Program-made: the position numbers and the translations under genes
In this document: positions 8,232-17,019 of the stretch, one piece after another
Position numbering within the stretch: the first letter of the stretch is position 1
Layout: every line of letters begins with the position of its first letter
The notes under the pieces: generated by a model
The model's input: the letters and a program-made list of their open reading frames with translations, nothing else
Database searches by the model: none
Told to the model about the DNA's origin: nothing
Source: Corynebacterium gerontici
GTDB lineage: Bacteria > Actinomycetota > Actinomycetes > Mycobacteriales > Mycobacteriaceae
Length of the DNA: 64,000 nt
Assembly (NCBI RefSeq): GCF_003813985.1
Contig: NZ_CP033897.1
Location: 682,001 to 746,000, forward strand
Direction: 5' to 3'

Positions 8232-9878
8232 ATGAATACCTCAATCCTCGCGGCAGAAGCGCCGCAAACTGGTAACCCGATTCTCAATATCTCTGTCTTC
8301 GTCGCCTTCATCGTGGTCACCATGGCCGTGGTACTGCGCGCCGGTAAGTCCACTAAGGAGGCCTCGGACTTCTACACCGGCGGCGGTTCCTTCTCCGGCC
8401 GTCAGAATGGCCTCGCAATTGCTGGCGACTATCTTTCGGCAGCATCCTTCCTCGGCATCGTCGGTGCCATCGCCTTGAACGGCTACGACGGCTTCCTGTA
8501 CTCCGTCGGCTTCTTCGTTGCATGGCTCGTCGCGCTGCTGCTGGTTGCAGAACCACTGCGTAACGTCGGACGCTTCACCATGGCGGATGTGTTGTCCTTC
8601 CGCCTGAAGCAAAAGCCCGTGCGCGTGGCCGCAGCATTCGGCACCCTGTTCGTGTCCTTGTTCTACCTCATTGCGCAGATGGCAGGCGCTGGTTCGCTGG
8701 TGTCCGTGCTGCTGAACCTGCATGACAAGACCGCTCAATCCATCGTGGTAGCCATCGTGGGCGTGATCATGATCATCTACGTTTTGGTCGGCGGTATGAA
8801 GGGCACCACCTACGTGCAGATGATCAAAGCCGTGCTGCTGATTCTCTGCGTCGGCATCATGACGGTGCTCGTGTTCGTGAGCATCAAGGGCGGGCTCTCC
8901 GCGCTGTTTGACTCTGCAGTTTCTACCCACGCCGCTTCTGAAACGCTTGCGAAGAAGGGCTACGAGGCTCAGCAGTTGCTGGAGCCAGGCTTGAAGTACG
9001 GCAAGACCGCCACCACCAAGCTTGACTTCCTCTCGCTGGCACTGTCTCTCGTGCTGGGTACCGCTGGTCTGCCTCACGTGCTCATGCGCTTCTACACCGT
9101 GCCTACCGCTACCGAGGCGCGCCGTTCCGTCACTTGGGCCATCGTGCTCATCGGTGCGTTCTACCTGATGACTCTGGCTCTGGGCTTTGGTGCCGCTGCA
9201 CTCGTTGGTCCAGACACGATTCTTGCTGCCCCCGGTGGCGCAAACGCTGCAGCGCCGCTGCTGGCACTGGAGCTGTGGGGCCCGCTGTTCATGGCTGCTA
9301 TCTCCGCAGTGGCATTCGCGACGGTGCTCGCCGTGGTCGCCGGCCTGGCAATTACTGCCTCCGCATCCGTGGCGCACGATATTTACGACGCCGTGTTGCG
9401 CGATGGACAGTCCAGCGAGGAAGAGCAGGTTCGCGTCTCTCGCATCACCGTCGTGGTCATTGGCGTGGCCGCGATTGTGCTCGGCATCCTGGCAATGTCG
9501 CAGAACGTCGCCTTCCTGGTGTCGCTGGCCTTCGCAATCGCCGCGTCCGCAAACCTGCCCACGATCCTGTACTCCCTGTACTGGAAGCGCTTCAACACCA
9601 CCGGCGCAGTGGCCTCCATGTACACCGGTCTGGTGGCCGCGCTGGTGCTCATCATCTTCTCCCCAGCGGTGTCGGGCACCGAAACCTCAATGTTCTCCAA
9701 CGTCGACTTCCACTGGTTCCCGCTGACCAGCCCCGGTATCGTTTCGATTCCGCTGGCGTTCCTCGCCGGTGCTATCGGTGCCTTCGTTGGTAAGCCGGAC
9801 AACCTGGATGACCTCCAAGCTGAGATGGAAGTTCGCTCGCTGACTGGCGTTGGCGTCGAAGCTGCCGTCGACCACTAA
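8232..9878 (+). CDS. mctC: Monocarboxylate (acetate, propionate, pyruvate) permease MctC
   Basis: 548-residue sodium:solute symporter family carrier with about 13 membrane segments, collinear with C. glutamicum MctC (GNPILNISVFV, GGSFSGRQNGLAIAGDYLSAASFLG, GTAGLPHVLMRFYTVP, and the C-terminal EMEVRSLTGVGVEAAVDH). MctC takes up pyruvate, acetate and propionate by proton-motive-force-driven symport. The ATG at 8232 is nine bases after AGGAG; the in-frame TTG at 8226 is too close to it. An intrinsic terminator follows. Confidence 0.94.
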   Translation: MNTSILAAEAPQTGNPILNISVFVAFIVVTMAVVLRAGKSTKEASDFYTGGGSFSGRQNGLAIAGDYLSAASFLGIVGAIALNGYDGFLYSVGFFVAWLVALLLVAEPLRNVGRFTMADVLSFRLKQKPVRVAAAFGTLFVSLFYLIAQMAGAGSLVSVLLNLHDKTAQSIVVAIVGVIMIIYVLVGGMKGTTYVQMIKAVLLILCVGIMTVLVFVSIKGGLSALFDSAVSTHAASETLAKKGYEAQQLLEPGLKYGKTATTKLDFLSLALSLVLGTAGLPHVLMRFYTVPTATEARRSVTWAIVLIGAFYLMTLALGFGAAALVGPDTILAAPGGANAAAPLLALELWGPLFMAAISAVAFATVLAVVAGLAITASASVAHDIYDAVLRDGQSSEEEQVRVSRITVVVIGVAAIVLGILAMSQNVAFLVSLAFAIAASANLPTILYSLYWKRFNTTGAVASMYTGLVAALVLIIFSPAVSGTETSMFSNVDFHWFPLTSPGIVSIPLAFLAGAIGAFVGKPDNLDDLQAEMEVRSLTGVGVEAAVDH

Positions 9879-9902
9879 AGCATCTCACCCCAAGGGTGCT
9901 GG

Positions 9903-9941
9903 CCCCGCGTACGGAATTCTGATTCTGCACGCGGGGTTTTA
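9903..9941 (+). terminator. Intrinsic terminator of mctC
   Basis: 8-bp stem CCCCGCGT/ACGCGGGG (9903-9910 with 9929-9936) with an 18-nt loop, followed by TTTT. The T-run merges into the TAATAT hexamer that probably drives the next gene. Confidence 0.82.
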
Positions 9942-9945
9942 ATAT
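9940..9945 (+). promoter_or_regulatory. -10 hexamer, leaderless transcript of the SxxK protein gene
   Basis: TAATAT, then 6 nt, then ATG at 9952. It overlaps the T-run of the mctC terminator. Confidence 0.5.
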
Positions 9946-9951
9946 GTCTAC

Positions 9952-10728
9952 ATGTCCAAAATTGCGTCACTTCGCTGGTGGCAGGTGGCTCCTCTCGTCT
10001 GTGCCGCCGCGGGAGTCGTCGCCATGCCATTCGCAGCGATGCGTGGCCCTGAGGCGCCTGAAGAAGCTCCAATGAACTTCACCGTCCCTTCCTCAGGCAC
10101 CGCCTTTGATGAGTCCTGGAAGTTTGAGCCGAAGGCAGATCTGGGCACAAGCCAACTCACCTACCTCGATTTGCGCAATGGAACGCACAAGGGAAGCACC
10201 AATGAACGTTTTTCCCGCCCAAGTTTGAGCCTGAGCAAGCTGTACATCGCCCAGTACGTGTTCGAGCACGGTTCCGAGGATGAACAGGATCTGGCACAGC
10301 AAATGATCCAGACTTCAGACGACGAGATTGCCGACGAGCTCTTCGACGCCTACCCAAACAGCATTGACAAGATTGCTAAGCAGTACAAGCTGAAGTCCAC
10401 TAGCCAACAGGGGCAGCGGTGGGGTTACTCAGTAACGTCTACCTACGACGTGGTGCAGTTCCTCCTGGCGATTCTGAGGGAGAACCCGCACTCTCCGGTG
10501 GTACAGGCGATGACCCAAACCACGCCAAAGGCCGCCGATGGAACCCGACAGGATTTCGGCACCGCGCAATTGCCTGGGGCGAAAGCTAATAAGTTTGGTT
10601 GGTCGAGCGACGGAAGCCTGCATTCATCCGCCACGATTGGCGATGACTACATCGTCGCCGCTGCCGTGTATGGCAGTGAAGACGACCTCAGCGAGTACGT
10701 CCAACGCCAACTGGGCGAGCGCCTTTAG
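9952..10728 (+). CDS. Secreted or membrane-anchored SxxK serine-hydrolase-like protein
   Basis: 258 residues. An N-terminal hydrophobic segment (about residues 11-30) is a signal anchor or signal peptide without a lipobox. The remainder looks like a small class-A beta-lactamase/PBP-type domain: SLSK at residues 93-96 fits an SxxK motif at the start of a helix (LSKLYIAQYVFE), followed by an acidic helix pair, a TSTYDVVQFLLAIL helix, and NKFGW in the position where KTG would stand. This points to a penicillin-recognising fold with a changed third motif, so activity is uncertain. It is probably leaderless and its stop codon interlocks with that of the convergent antiporter gene. Confidence 0.6.
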   Translation: MSKIASLRWWQVAPLVCAAAGVVAMPFAAMRGPEAPEEAPMNFTVPSSGTAFDESWKFEPKADLGTSQLTYLDLRNGTHKGSTNERFSRPSLSLSKLYIAQYVFEHGSEDEQDLAQQMIQTSDDEIADELFDAYPNSIDKIAKQYKLKSTSQQGQRWGYSVTSTYDVVQFLLAILRENPHSPVVQAMTQTTPKAADGTRQDFGTAQLPGAKANKFGWSSDGSLHSSATIGDDYIVAAAVYGSEDDLSEYVQRQLGERL

Positions 10729-12008
10729 GCTTTCTCTGCGCGCTCAGCCTGGAGCTTTCTCTCCCGCTCCTCGGGGTCTTCCTCCTCGTAGTCATCGGCG
10801 GGTTTCACGATGCTGCCAATGAGCGGGAAGAGCAACACGGTGATGGAGCCGGCGGCAACGAGCACTGAGGCCGTTTCGGAAGTCAGGAGCTTGGACGTCA
10901 CGGCAACATCGGTGACCGCCACGATGATCGGCAGAGCAGTGGCCGCGTAGAAGCTCAACTGGATTGCCTCGCGCCACCCTTGAATCTCCGAACCGGTTTG
11001 GCCGAAGCGCTCACGCAATAGGATGGGGACACCGCGAGTGAAGTAAATGAGCGGGATGAGGAGCACCAGGAACCAGGGGTTATGTATCACCGCTTCGGGA
11101 TCAATGGCCATGCCGGAACACACGAAGAACACGGGGATGAGCAAGCCATAGCCGACGATGTCGAGCCGCTGTTCCAGGGGTGTTCGGTACTTCTCCGGCA
11201 TCATCTGCCGCAAAATGACGCCCGCGGCAAAAGCTCCGAGAACCACATCGAGTTCGAACACTGCGGCCACGGCCATTAACACGCCCAGAAGCAGCATCAC
11301 CATGCGCACCATGGTTTGATTGGTTGAACCTGCACCGTGGATCATGGCGCGTCGCATCCACGGCGCGAAGATCCGCACAGTCTTAGGCACCGCGGCCACG
11401 AGGAAGGCTATGGCAAAGAACGCGAGGAGCACTGAAGCCGTGAGCCAGGTTGCACGCGTAGACAGCAACGTGGCCATCGCCAGAATGGGTGCAATTTCGC
11501 CGATGGCACCGTGCACCATGAGTGAACGCCCAACTGGCTTATCCAGCATGCGCTGTTCTTTCATGATCGGCAGGAGTGTGCCCACAGCGGTGGAGGTAAA
11601 GGCGATGGCCAACACGATTGCGGTGGTTGGCCGAGTGAATCCGAGCACAGCGTAGGCGCCAATAAAACTCGAAAGCATGCAGATCAGCCACGTGATGACG
11701 CCCTGCTTACCTTCACGCCCGCGAACGATACTGGGGTTGATTTCATAACCTGCCAGCAAAAAGAGCAAGCCGAGCCCCATCTCTTTCACCAGGTGTACGC
11801 CGCCGGCTTCGGACGCGAGCTGCAGGCCGTGTGGGCCGATGAGCACACCGAAGGCGATCAAGACCACCACGCCTGGTATCCGCTTGCCTGTTGCATAGGA
11901 CAACAGCGGTCCAAGCAGTGCCACCGCCATGATCCATGCAAAGGAAACGAGTGGCTCAGGATCGGGGCCCGCTTCTGCGAGCAGCGTAGTGGCAAGGTCG
12001 TGCGTCAT
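10725..12008 (-). CDS. Cation/proton antiporter (CPA2 family)
   Basis: 427-residue integral membrane protein with about 12-13 hydrophobic segments of the Na+/H+ exchanger (KefB/NhaS type) fold: LLSYATGKRIPGVVVLIAFGVLIGP at the start, FLLAGYEINP, FTSTAVGTLLPIMKEQ, and VLGAFAAGVILRQMMPEKY. There is no TrkA-N domain; the C-terminus is a short charged tail. The start overlaps the stop of the upstream gene by four bases (ATGA), showing translational coupling with the 577-residue protein. Transported ion (K+ or Na+) cannot be told from sequence. Confidence 0.82.
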   Translation of the reverse strand: MTHDLATTLLAEAGPDPEPLVSFAWIMAVALLGPLLSYATGKRIPGVVVLIAFGVLIGPHGLQLASEAGGVHLVKEMGLGLLFLLAGYEINPSIVRGREGKQGVITWLICMLSSFIGAYAVLGFTRPTTAIVLAIAFTSTAVGTLLPIMKEQRMLDKPVGRSLMVHGAIGEIAPILAMATLLSTRATWLTASVLLAFFAIAFLVAAVPKTVRIFAPWMRRAMIHGAGSTNQTMVRMVMLLLGVLMAVAAVFELDVVLGAFAAGVILRQMMPEKYRTPLEQRLDIVGYGLLIPVFFVCSGMAIDPEAVIHNPWFLVLLIPLIYFTRGVPILLRERFGQTGSEIQGWREAIQLSFYAATALPIIVAVTDVAVTSKLLTSETASVLVAAGSITVLLFPLIGSIVKPADDYEEEDPEERERKLQAERAEKA

Positions 12009-13738
12009 GCGGTTAGAGTACCCCGCCGGGTTGAGCTTTTCGACGCCACCGCGTGCAAATCAACAACGCTTCTGGGCAGTGCTAGCGCAATGCCCAGAAT
12101 CGGGGAGTGGAGCACGCGCATCCGTGCGGGAGTGACCTTCAGGTACACCGGACGGAATTGTTGGCCTTTGAAATACTGTGCAAGAAAGCGCGCAAGCACC
12201 GGGTCCGAGTGTGCGGCGCGTTGTGTGCTCTTTGGCAGCTCAAAAGCGGCAGCGTAATTGCGTGGTGTGGATTCCACGAGTCCTGCTGGCCGTGGGCCGA
12301 ATTGCCCCTTCACCGGACTCATGCGCATGGACAGTGGAGAGCCGAGCCGACCATCGATCGTGTGCAACACCAGGGGATAGTGTCGCTTGCCGGTATGGAT
12401 CAGCACTTCGCGCTTTGGTGAGGCGTATGAGAATTCCTCGACGCTCAGCATCACCCCGTTGCTGAGTTCCCCGCGATAAGCAAAGGGGCTGGGTGCGGCG
12501 AGTGTGCGGGTACTGGAATCTTCGGAAGGGTTTTCAAGGCGGTGCCCTTCGAGGGGGAGACCGGTTGGGGTGAAAGACCAGTGGGCGTCGAAAAGCTGCT
12601 TATGCCAGTACCCATTGAGCCCCTTATGTTGCCCTTCCACACGCAGTTCTCGCTGCTTGGAGCCTTGGGCGGTGGAGTGGATCGAGATTCGGTCGGTGAT
12701 GGCGCCGGGAATTTTGGGCTGTTGGTGCCAATCGTCGCTGGGGAGCGCAATTGGTGCTGTTGTTGGGTTGAGGCGGTGGCTGAGCGCGCCTGCTGCTGCC
12801 GGTCGGGGATCAAAGCCCCAGGTATAGCGGAATTGGGCGGGGTCAGCACCCTTGATATCGAAGTCGTCGAGTCGGGTGAACATGTCGCCGTAGCGATTCA
12901 TCACAAAGATCTGCGAACCCGAAGCGGACAATGAGTGCACCTGGAAACGGCCGTTCAGCGGGGTTCCGACCTCGTAGGAATAATCGCGTGCGAGCCAAGG
13001 GTCTAGCGAGTAGATGCGGCTGCCGTCGGGTGAAAGAGCAAGGACCTGGGTGACCTTGGCTAAGGAGATGGGTTGCCGTTTGCCATCGGAGGTCTCATAA
13101 AAGCGATCCGTGTGATTGCCAATCAGGCTCAAACTCCATTTGCCGGGTGAAGTGTTGGGGCTTTGTTGGCCACGCCCGAACCAAAAAGGGCTACCCCATG
13201 CGCGGATCCAGCCCCAACGGCTGGGGCTTGAGAGAAGATTGCTCAAGGTATACATCCAGCCCGCAGTATCCACGGCAACGAGGGCGTCTTCATTGATAGA
13301 GATGCCGTGAATGTTGCCACTCAGACTTTCCGGAGTGGGGACACAGCGCCAAGTGGTATCACCAATGTTGCGCACGAAGAGCTCGCCGCCGCGAAGCGCT
13401 ACCTCGATTTTTTGATTGAAACCTTCGGCATTGCTTCGGAACAGCACCTGGTCTGGAAGATCCTCGCGCCGTGCCACGGGAAGATCCGCGTAGCCCACGT
13501 TGCCGAAATCCGGTGCCACGAGGCCTAAGGGGAACTGCCCGTACCCCTTGATGGGATTGCCCACCAGCGGCACCCCGGCAGCAGGGCCGCTAGATTGGGG
13601 CAGTTCAGGTTGGGCGGAATCAGCAGGACTGCTAAGCGTCTTGAGGTTCTTGCGCCTCAACATGCCACGGCGCAACATTGTGGCAGACCCTGCGGCGATG
13701 AATGTGGCGAGGATACGCGATTCCAGTCGGTGAAACAT
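12005..13738 (-). CDS. Conserved hypothetical protein, possible beta-propeller, coupled to an antiporter
   Basis: 577 residues of unknown function. An N-terminal segment (about residues 8-22) is mildly hydrophobic with flanking arginines, possibly a membrane anchor. The rest is rich in short beta-type stretches with recurring W, G and D residues (for example HGISINEDALVAVDTAGWMY, LALSPDGSRIYSLDPW, SASGSQIFVMNRYGDMF), suggesting a propeller-like domain over residues 90-330. Two copies of the CGTCGAAAAGC 11-mer lie in it. Overlap with the antiporter gene implies a joint role. An AGGAG stands 13 bases before the chosen ATG. Confidence 0.55.
   Translation of the reverse strand: MFHRLESRILATFIAAGSATMLRRGMLRRKNLKTLSSPADSAQPELPQSSGPAAGVPLVGNPIKGYGQFPLGLVAPDFGNVGYADLPVARREDLPDQVLFRSNAEGFNQKIEVALRGGELFVRNIGDTTWRCVPTPESLSGNIHGISINEDALVAVDTAGWMYTLSNLLSSPSRWGWIRAWGSPFWFGRGQQSPNTSPGKWSLSLIGNHTDRFYETSDGKRQPISLAKVTQVLALSPDGSRIYSLDPWLARDYSYEVGTPLNGRFQVHSLSASGSQIFVMNRYGDMFTRLDDFDIKGADPAQFRYTWGFDPRPAAAGALSHRLNPTTAPIALPSDDWHQQPKIPGAITDRISIHSTAQGSKQRELRVEGQHKGLNGYWHKQLFDAHWSFTPTGLPLEGHRLENPSEDSSTRTLAAPSPFAYRGELSNGVMLSVEEFSYASPKREVLIHTGKRHYPLVLHTIDGRLGSPLSMRMSPVKGQFGPRPAGLVESTPRNYAAAFELPKSTQRAAHSDPVLARFLAQYFKGQQFRPVYLKVTPARMRVLHSPILGIALALPRSVVDLHAVASKSSTRRGTLTA
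12035..12045 (-). repeat. CGTCGAAAAGC copy 3 (sense)
   Basis: Near the 3' end of the 577-residue protein gene; read as S-K-S. Confidence 0.95.
12586..12596 (+). repeat. CGTCGAAAAGC copy 4 (antisense)
   Basis: Same gene, opposite orientation; its complement encodes L-F-D-A. Confidence 0.95.
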
Positions 13739-13830
13739 GGGGATCTAGTACTCCTAGGCAATCAATGAGGTTGAAAACAGAATATGCCCCCAAGCCGTGC
13801 TTGGAGGCATAACGGAAGTGGTTGGAGGTT

Positions 13831-15048
13831 CTAGGAGGAACTGCCGAGCGAAACCCAAGTGTTGGGGTCTAAGAGGCGTTGGAAGAAGCCTTGGATATCA
13901 AATCCGAGCTTGCGCAGGAAAGACAGGAACGAGTCGAAGGAACTGGAGCCGCCCTCGTTCACATCGGCAACCAAGGTGGCAACCTCCGATTTCACGCCAT
14001 CAAAACTTTCCGTGACGGCCACGCCGCGCTCTTGGCCTGCGGGCAAGAATCCCAAGTTGCAGGAGAACTCGCCGTTCTCGTCGGCTGTATCAACGCAGCG
14101 ATTTCCGCCCGGGGCGAGAGCTTCCACCGTTGCGCCGGGAGTGGCTTTGCCGGTGATGATGGTTTGCGTGGCGTTGTTGAGCTGTTCCTCGGTGAAGCGG
14201 AGATCAGTGGGCTTCTTGGGTGCCGTACTAATTACTTTGGTACGCATTGGCGCGGAGGCAGATTCCGCGATGGTGTCATTGCCAGAGAAAGCAGCGGTGA
14301 TGGAGGCTTCGCCCTTCTCAGCTGGTTGCCAATCGCAGGTTGCTAGCCCCTCATTGTTGATCGCGCTAGTGCAAATCTCGCGCCCATTGTTGGCGAAGGT
14401 GACAGTGCCGCCGTTGTGCGCTGCGCCCTCGGCCGTCACGCTCGCCACCAGAGGAATCTGTTGATCCTTAGCAACCCATTCAGGCAGCGGGCTCAACACG
14501 GTGGTGCTTGCTGCTTTCGAGTTGTCGTTTACGGTAATGGCGGGGCCACCGTTGAAGAGATTAGGGGCGTAAGTTTTGGTTCCAAACCAGCTCCCGTACT
14601 TGTACCAGAAGCCCGATTCCAACGTTTTACCAGCGCAGCTCGGTGCCAGACGGTAACTCAAGCTGAATGCGTGCGGCGCTGCTTGGGTGAAGGTCCAGTA
14701 GTTGCTTGGTGCGTTGATGGTGGTTTTGCCAGGAACGTGAACGACCTGCGAGTCAGCGATTTTCTCGCTATTCAGCGTTGCGGACCCCTGCACAAATTCG
14801 AGGCAGGTATCAACGTTGTTTGACCAAGAGTAGATGTAGTCCTTGCTGCTTGCCGACGTAGTGGTGAACGTCTGGCTGTAGGTGATCGTTTGCCCGACCG
14901 TCGCCTCAGTATCGCTGATTGTGCGGGTGTAGATGGAGTTTGAGTCCTGGTGAGAAGCCTCGGCGGTGGCTGCGCTGGCGGTGGGAACGACCAGGCTGCA
15001 GCCGACTGCGAATGTGCAGCAGGCAGCGGCGATCTTGTTCATCTTCAT
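13831..15048 (-). CDS. Secreted protein with Ig-like domain
   Basis: 405 residues. A clear signal peptide (lysines, hydrophobic core, TASA|A near residue 27) is followed by a DUF11-like/cell-surface beta domain with conserved cysteines, then an Ig-like repeat of the Big_3 type around residues 195-275 (VASVTAEGAAHNGGTVTFANNG...ASITAAFSGNDTIAES) and a second bacterial Ig-type unit (ITGKATPGATVEALAPGG). The C-terminus has a hydrophobic/amphipathic stretch but no LPxTG motif, so it is secreted or held non-covalently in the mycomembrane. AAGGAG stands eight bases before the first ATG. Last gene of a three-gene secreted-protein operon. Confidence 0.75.
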   Translation of the reverse strand: MKMNKIAAACCTFAVGCSLVVPTASAATAEASHQDSNSIYTRTISDTEATVGQTITYSQTFTTTSASSKDYIYSWSNNVDTCLEFVQGSATLNSEKIADSQVVHVPGKTTINAPSNYWTFTQAAPHAFSLSYRLAPSCAGKTLESGFWYKYGSWFGTKTYAPNLFNGGPAITVNDNSKAASTTVLSPLPEWVAKDQQIPLVASVTAEGAAHNGGTVTFANNGREICTSAINNEGLATCDWQPAEKGEASITAAFSGNDTIAESASAPMRTKVISTAPKKPTDLRFTEEQLNNATQTIITGKATPGATVEALAPGGNRCVDTADENGEFSCNLGFLPAGQERGVAVTESFDGVKSEVATLVADVNEGGSSSFDSFLSFLRKLGFDIQGFFQRLLDPNTWVSLGSSS

Positions 15049-15060
15049 CTTAAAGTCTCC

Positions 15061-15795
15061 TTAGCGCTTTCCAAGAATGCCGAGTTGGGATGAACCTGTC
15101 TGCGGGCCGGTGGCGCCTTCCTCAAAGCCAGCGAAGACATGGGGCTGCTGCGTGTCGGTTGGGGTACACATGAGGAATGCTGCCGCGTTGAAATCTGTGC
15201 GGGCGCCCTGCGTTGGAGCGGGCAGGGGAGCGTCGAAAAGCACTTCCTCACCGGCTGGGATGGTGAACTTCTTGATCAAACCTGCGTGCCCCGCCAGGCG
15301 TGCCTTGGAGTATTCCTCGCCGATGTATTTGCGAATGCCGTTGGCCTGGCCGAGCAAGGGGCCGGAGCCCTGGAGTGCGCCCTGGGAAGATCCGAGGTCG
15401 ATGGTTCCCAGGTTAATCGCACCGATGAGGGGGAGTGAGGGGCTCTTCACGGGGAGCTCCGGGGCAACGCGGTAAAGATTTGACTGGTAGTAGGCCACTG
15501 ACTTGGCCACCAGATCTGCGGGGGCAACGTCGCCTGCGGTGTCGTCCTTGCCCTTGGCACCGGCGCACACGAACTCACGATCAGAGGTATTGGTGACCTT
15601 GCCGGTAATGGAGGTTGCTGCGGCATCGGCTGCGTTTACTTCCACCTTGAGCGCATCGCTATCGGTGATGACCACTTCGGCGGTGGTTTCAGCGCCGGGC
15701 ACAACGTTGGCGGCCTGGGCGGTGTTTGTCCCGAAGGTGGCCAAGAGGGTGATGGCGGAGGCAACCGCGAGGGTGCCACGGTGAAGTGACTTCAT
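15061..15795 (-). CDS. Secreted protein, paralogue of the adjacent upstream gene
   Basis: 244 residues with a signal peptide (AQA|A near residue 28). It aligns along its length with the next gene upstream: NVVPGAETTAEVVITDS versus NLVSQLPGASADGAVVVTDS, YYQSNLYRVAPELP versus YYRAQPFLPKNGQ, ARLAGHAGLIKKFTIPAGE versus ARIAGHTGEIAPFTLQPGA, and DFNAAAFLMCTPTDTQQPHVFAGFEEG versus DFDAAALLYCTDVQDQQAYVFAGYEPG. Two conserved cysteines could form a disulphide. Function unknown; the pair probably arose by tandem duplication. The gap to the Ig-like gene is 12 bases, so the genes are cotranscribed. Confidence 0.75.
   Translation of the reverse strand: MKSLHRGTLAVASAITLLATFGTNTAQAANVVPGAETTAEVVITDSDALKVEVNAADAAATSITGKVTNTSDREFVCAGAKGKDDTAGDVAPADLVAKSVAYYQSNLYRVAPELPVKSPSLPLIGAINLGTIDLGSSQGALQGSGPLLGQANGIRKYIGEEYSKARLAGHAGLIKKFTIPAGEEVLFDAPLPAPTQGARTDFNAAAFLMCTPTDTQQPHVFAGFEEGATGPQTGSSQLGILGKR
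15231..15241 (+). repeat. CGTCGAAAAGC copy 5 (antisense)
   Basis: In the second secreted paralogue; complement encodes L-F-D-A. Confidence 0.95.
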
Positions 15796-15816
15796 GAGAA
15801 AACCTTTCAGAACTTC

Positions 15817-16563
15817 TTAGTTGCGGTTGCTGGAGCCTGTTGCGGGCTGGGCGGGAAGATGGGAGCTTAGGCCAGACCACATCGGGTTCACGCCGGGCTC
15901 GTAGCCTGCGAAAACGTAGGCCTGCTGATCCTGCACGTCGGTGCAATACAGCAGCGCTGCAGCGTCAAAATCGCTGCGTTCGCCATGTCCGGGAGCGCCC
16001 AGTTTGACCTCGAGTGTTTCGCTAGCGCCGGGCTGGAGCGTAAAGGGGGCGATCTCGCCGGTGTGGCCAGCGATGCGTGCGCGATCCCACTGGCGGGAAA
16101 GTTCCGCGCGGGCTGCTGTGTCGCTGCCCAGGAGATTGCCGGCACTGCCTTGGGGCACGTACTGCAGGAAAACATCGGTGGGGATCACCCCGAGCAGCGG
16201 CACATTCTGACCATTCTTCGGAAGGAAGGGTTGTGCGCGGTAGTAGTTCATCGAGTCGGTGACGATGCGAGCTTCCGTCACAACATTGGGCAACTTCTCC
16301 GGCTTGGCCGGATCCGTGGAAGCGCCGGGCGCGTAGCACTCAAAGGCGTGGTCGTAGTTGTTTTTCACATTGACCTTGGCGGTGTGTTCGGCACCAAGCT
16401 TTTCGACGTCCACGCTGACATGCGGGCTGTCCGTCACCACCACGGCACCATCAGCGGAAGCGCCGGGCAGTTGGGAGACAAGATTGGCGGCATGAGCCGG
16501 AACGGCAGCGGCGATGAGGGCTGCTGCGGATGCGAGGGAAAGAGCCGCGCGTTTCAGATGCAT
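15817..16563 (-). CDS. Secreted protein, first gene of a three-gene envelope operon
   Basis: 248 residues, signal peptide with AHA|A cleavage near residue 25, two conserved cysteines (FECYAPG and LLYCTD), no membrane segment after the signal and no lipobox. It is a paralogue of the following gene (roughly a quarter to a third identical by eye) and I do not recognise a named family. AAGAGG stands before the ATG. A plausible -10 (TACTGT) lies about 40 bases upstream on this strand. Expression with the Ig-like protein suggests a shared surface or mycomembrane role. Confidence 0.72.
   Translation of the reverse strand: MHLKRAALSLASAAALIAAAVPAHAANLVSQLPGASADGAVVVTDSPHVSVDVEKLGAEHTAKVNVKNNYDHAFECYAPGASTDPAKPEKLPNVVTEARIVTDSMNYYRAQPFLPKNGQNVPLLGVIPTDVFLQYVPQGSAGNLLGSDTAARAELSRQWDRARIAGHTGEIAPFTLQPGASETLEVKLGAPGHGERSDFDAAALLYCTDVQDQQAYVFAGYEPGVNPMWSGLSSHLPAQPATGSSNRN
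16398..16408 (-). repeat. CGTCGAAAAGC copy 6 (sense)
   Basis: In the first secreted paralogue; read as D-V-E-K. Confidence 0.95.
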
Positions 16564-16831
16564 GATGAAACCTCTTGAGTCACAGGAGTTTACTTCCGTA
16601 ACAGTATTTCATGTAGGGAAAGGAAACTGCAACAGATTGGGTGACGTGGCAACGGATTTCGGGGTCGGAGAATGAGGCGGACGAAGTGCTTGCTCCGTGC
16701 TGGCGCGGGCCCGGGTAGGGCTGCTGTCTCACAGTTGCAAGTTCGATGTGGAGCGGACTGCCTCGTTGAGTATTGACGTCCGCTGGGTTCGAAGGGAACA
16801 GAGTGTGTGGATGTGTGTAAAGATGCGAAAG

Positions 16832-16904
16832 CGCCCCAGGTAGGAATCGAACCTACGACACCGGCTTTAGGAGAGCCGTGCTCTATCCACTGAGCTACTG
16901 GGGC
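16832..16904 (-). tRNA. tRNA-Arg (anticodon CCU)
   Basis: On the minus strand a 73-nt cloverleaf: 7-bp acceptor stem GCCCCAG/CTGGGGC, D-loop TAGCTCAGTGGATAGAGCA, anticodon stem CGGCT/AGCCG around loop CTCCTAA with anticodon CCT (reads AGG), and T-arm GGTTCGATTCC. CCA is not encoded. Confidence 0.95.
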
Positions 16905-17000
16905 GTGCGGACAACTGTGTCAGCGGGTGACATGCTACCGCAAAAAGGGGCATTACAGTAATCGGATTCACTTGGTGGGAGTGAAATTTTTGCCATCCGG

Positions 17001-17019
17001 CTTACAAACTCCCTGTAAG
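17001..17019. promoter_or_regulatory. Inverted repeat, possible operator
   Basis: CTTACA-AACTCCC-TGTAAG, a perfect 6-bp inverted repeat 49 bases before the start of the 92-residue protein gene, near where its promoter should be. No known regulator motif is assigned. Confidence 0.35.

Noticed and set aside
8241..9377. 378-residue open frame antisense to mctC
   Set aside because: Composition dominated by His, Gln, Gly and Glu as expected for the complement of membrane-protein codons.
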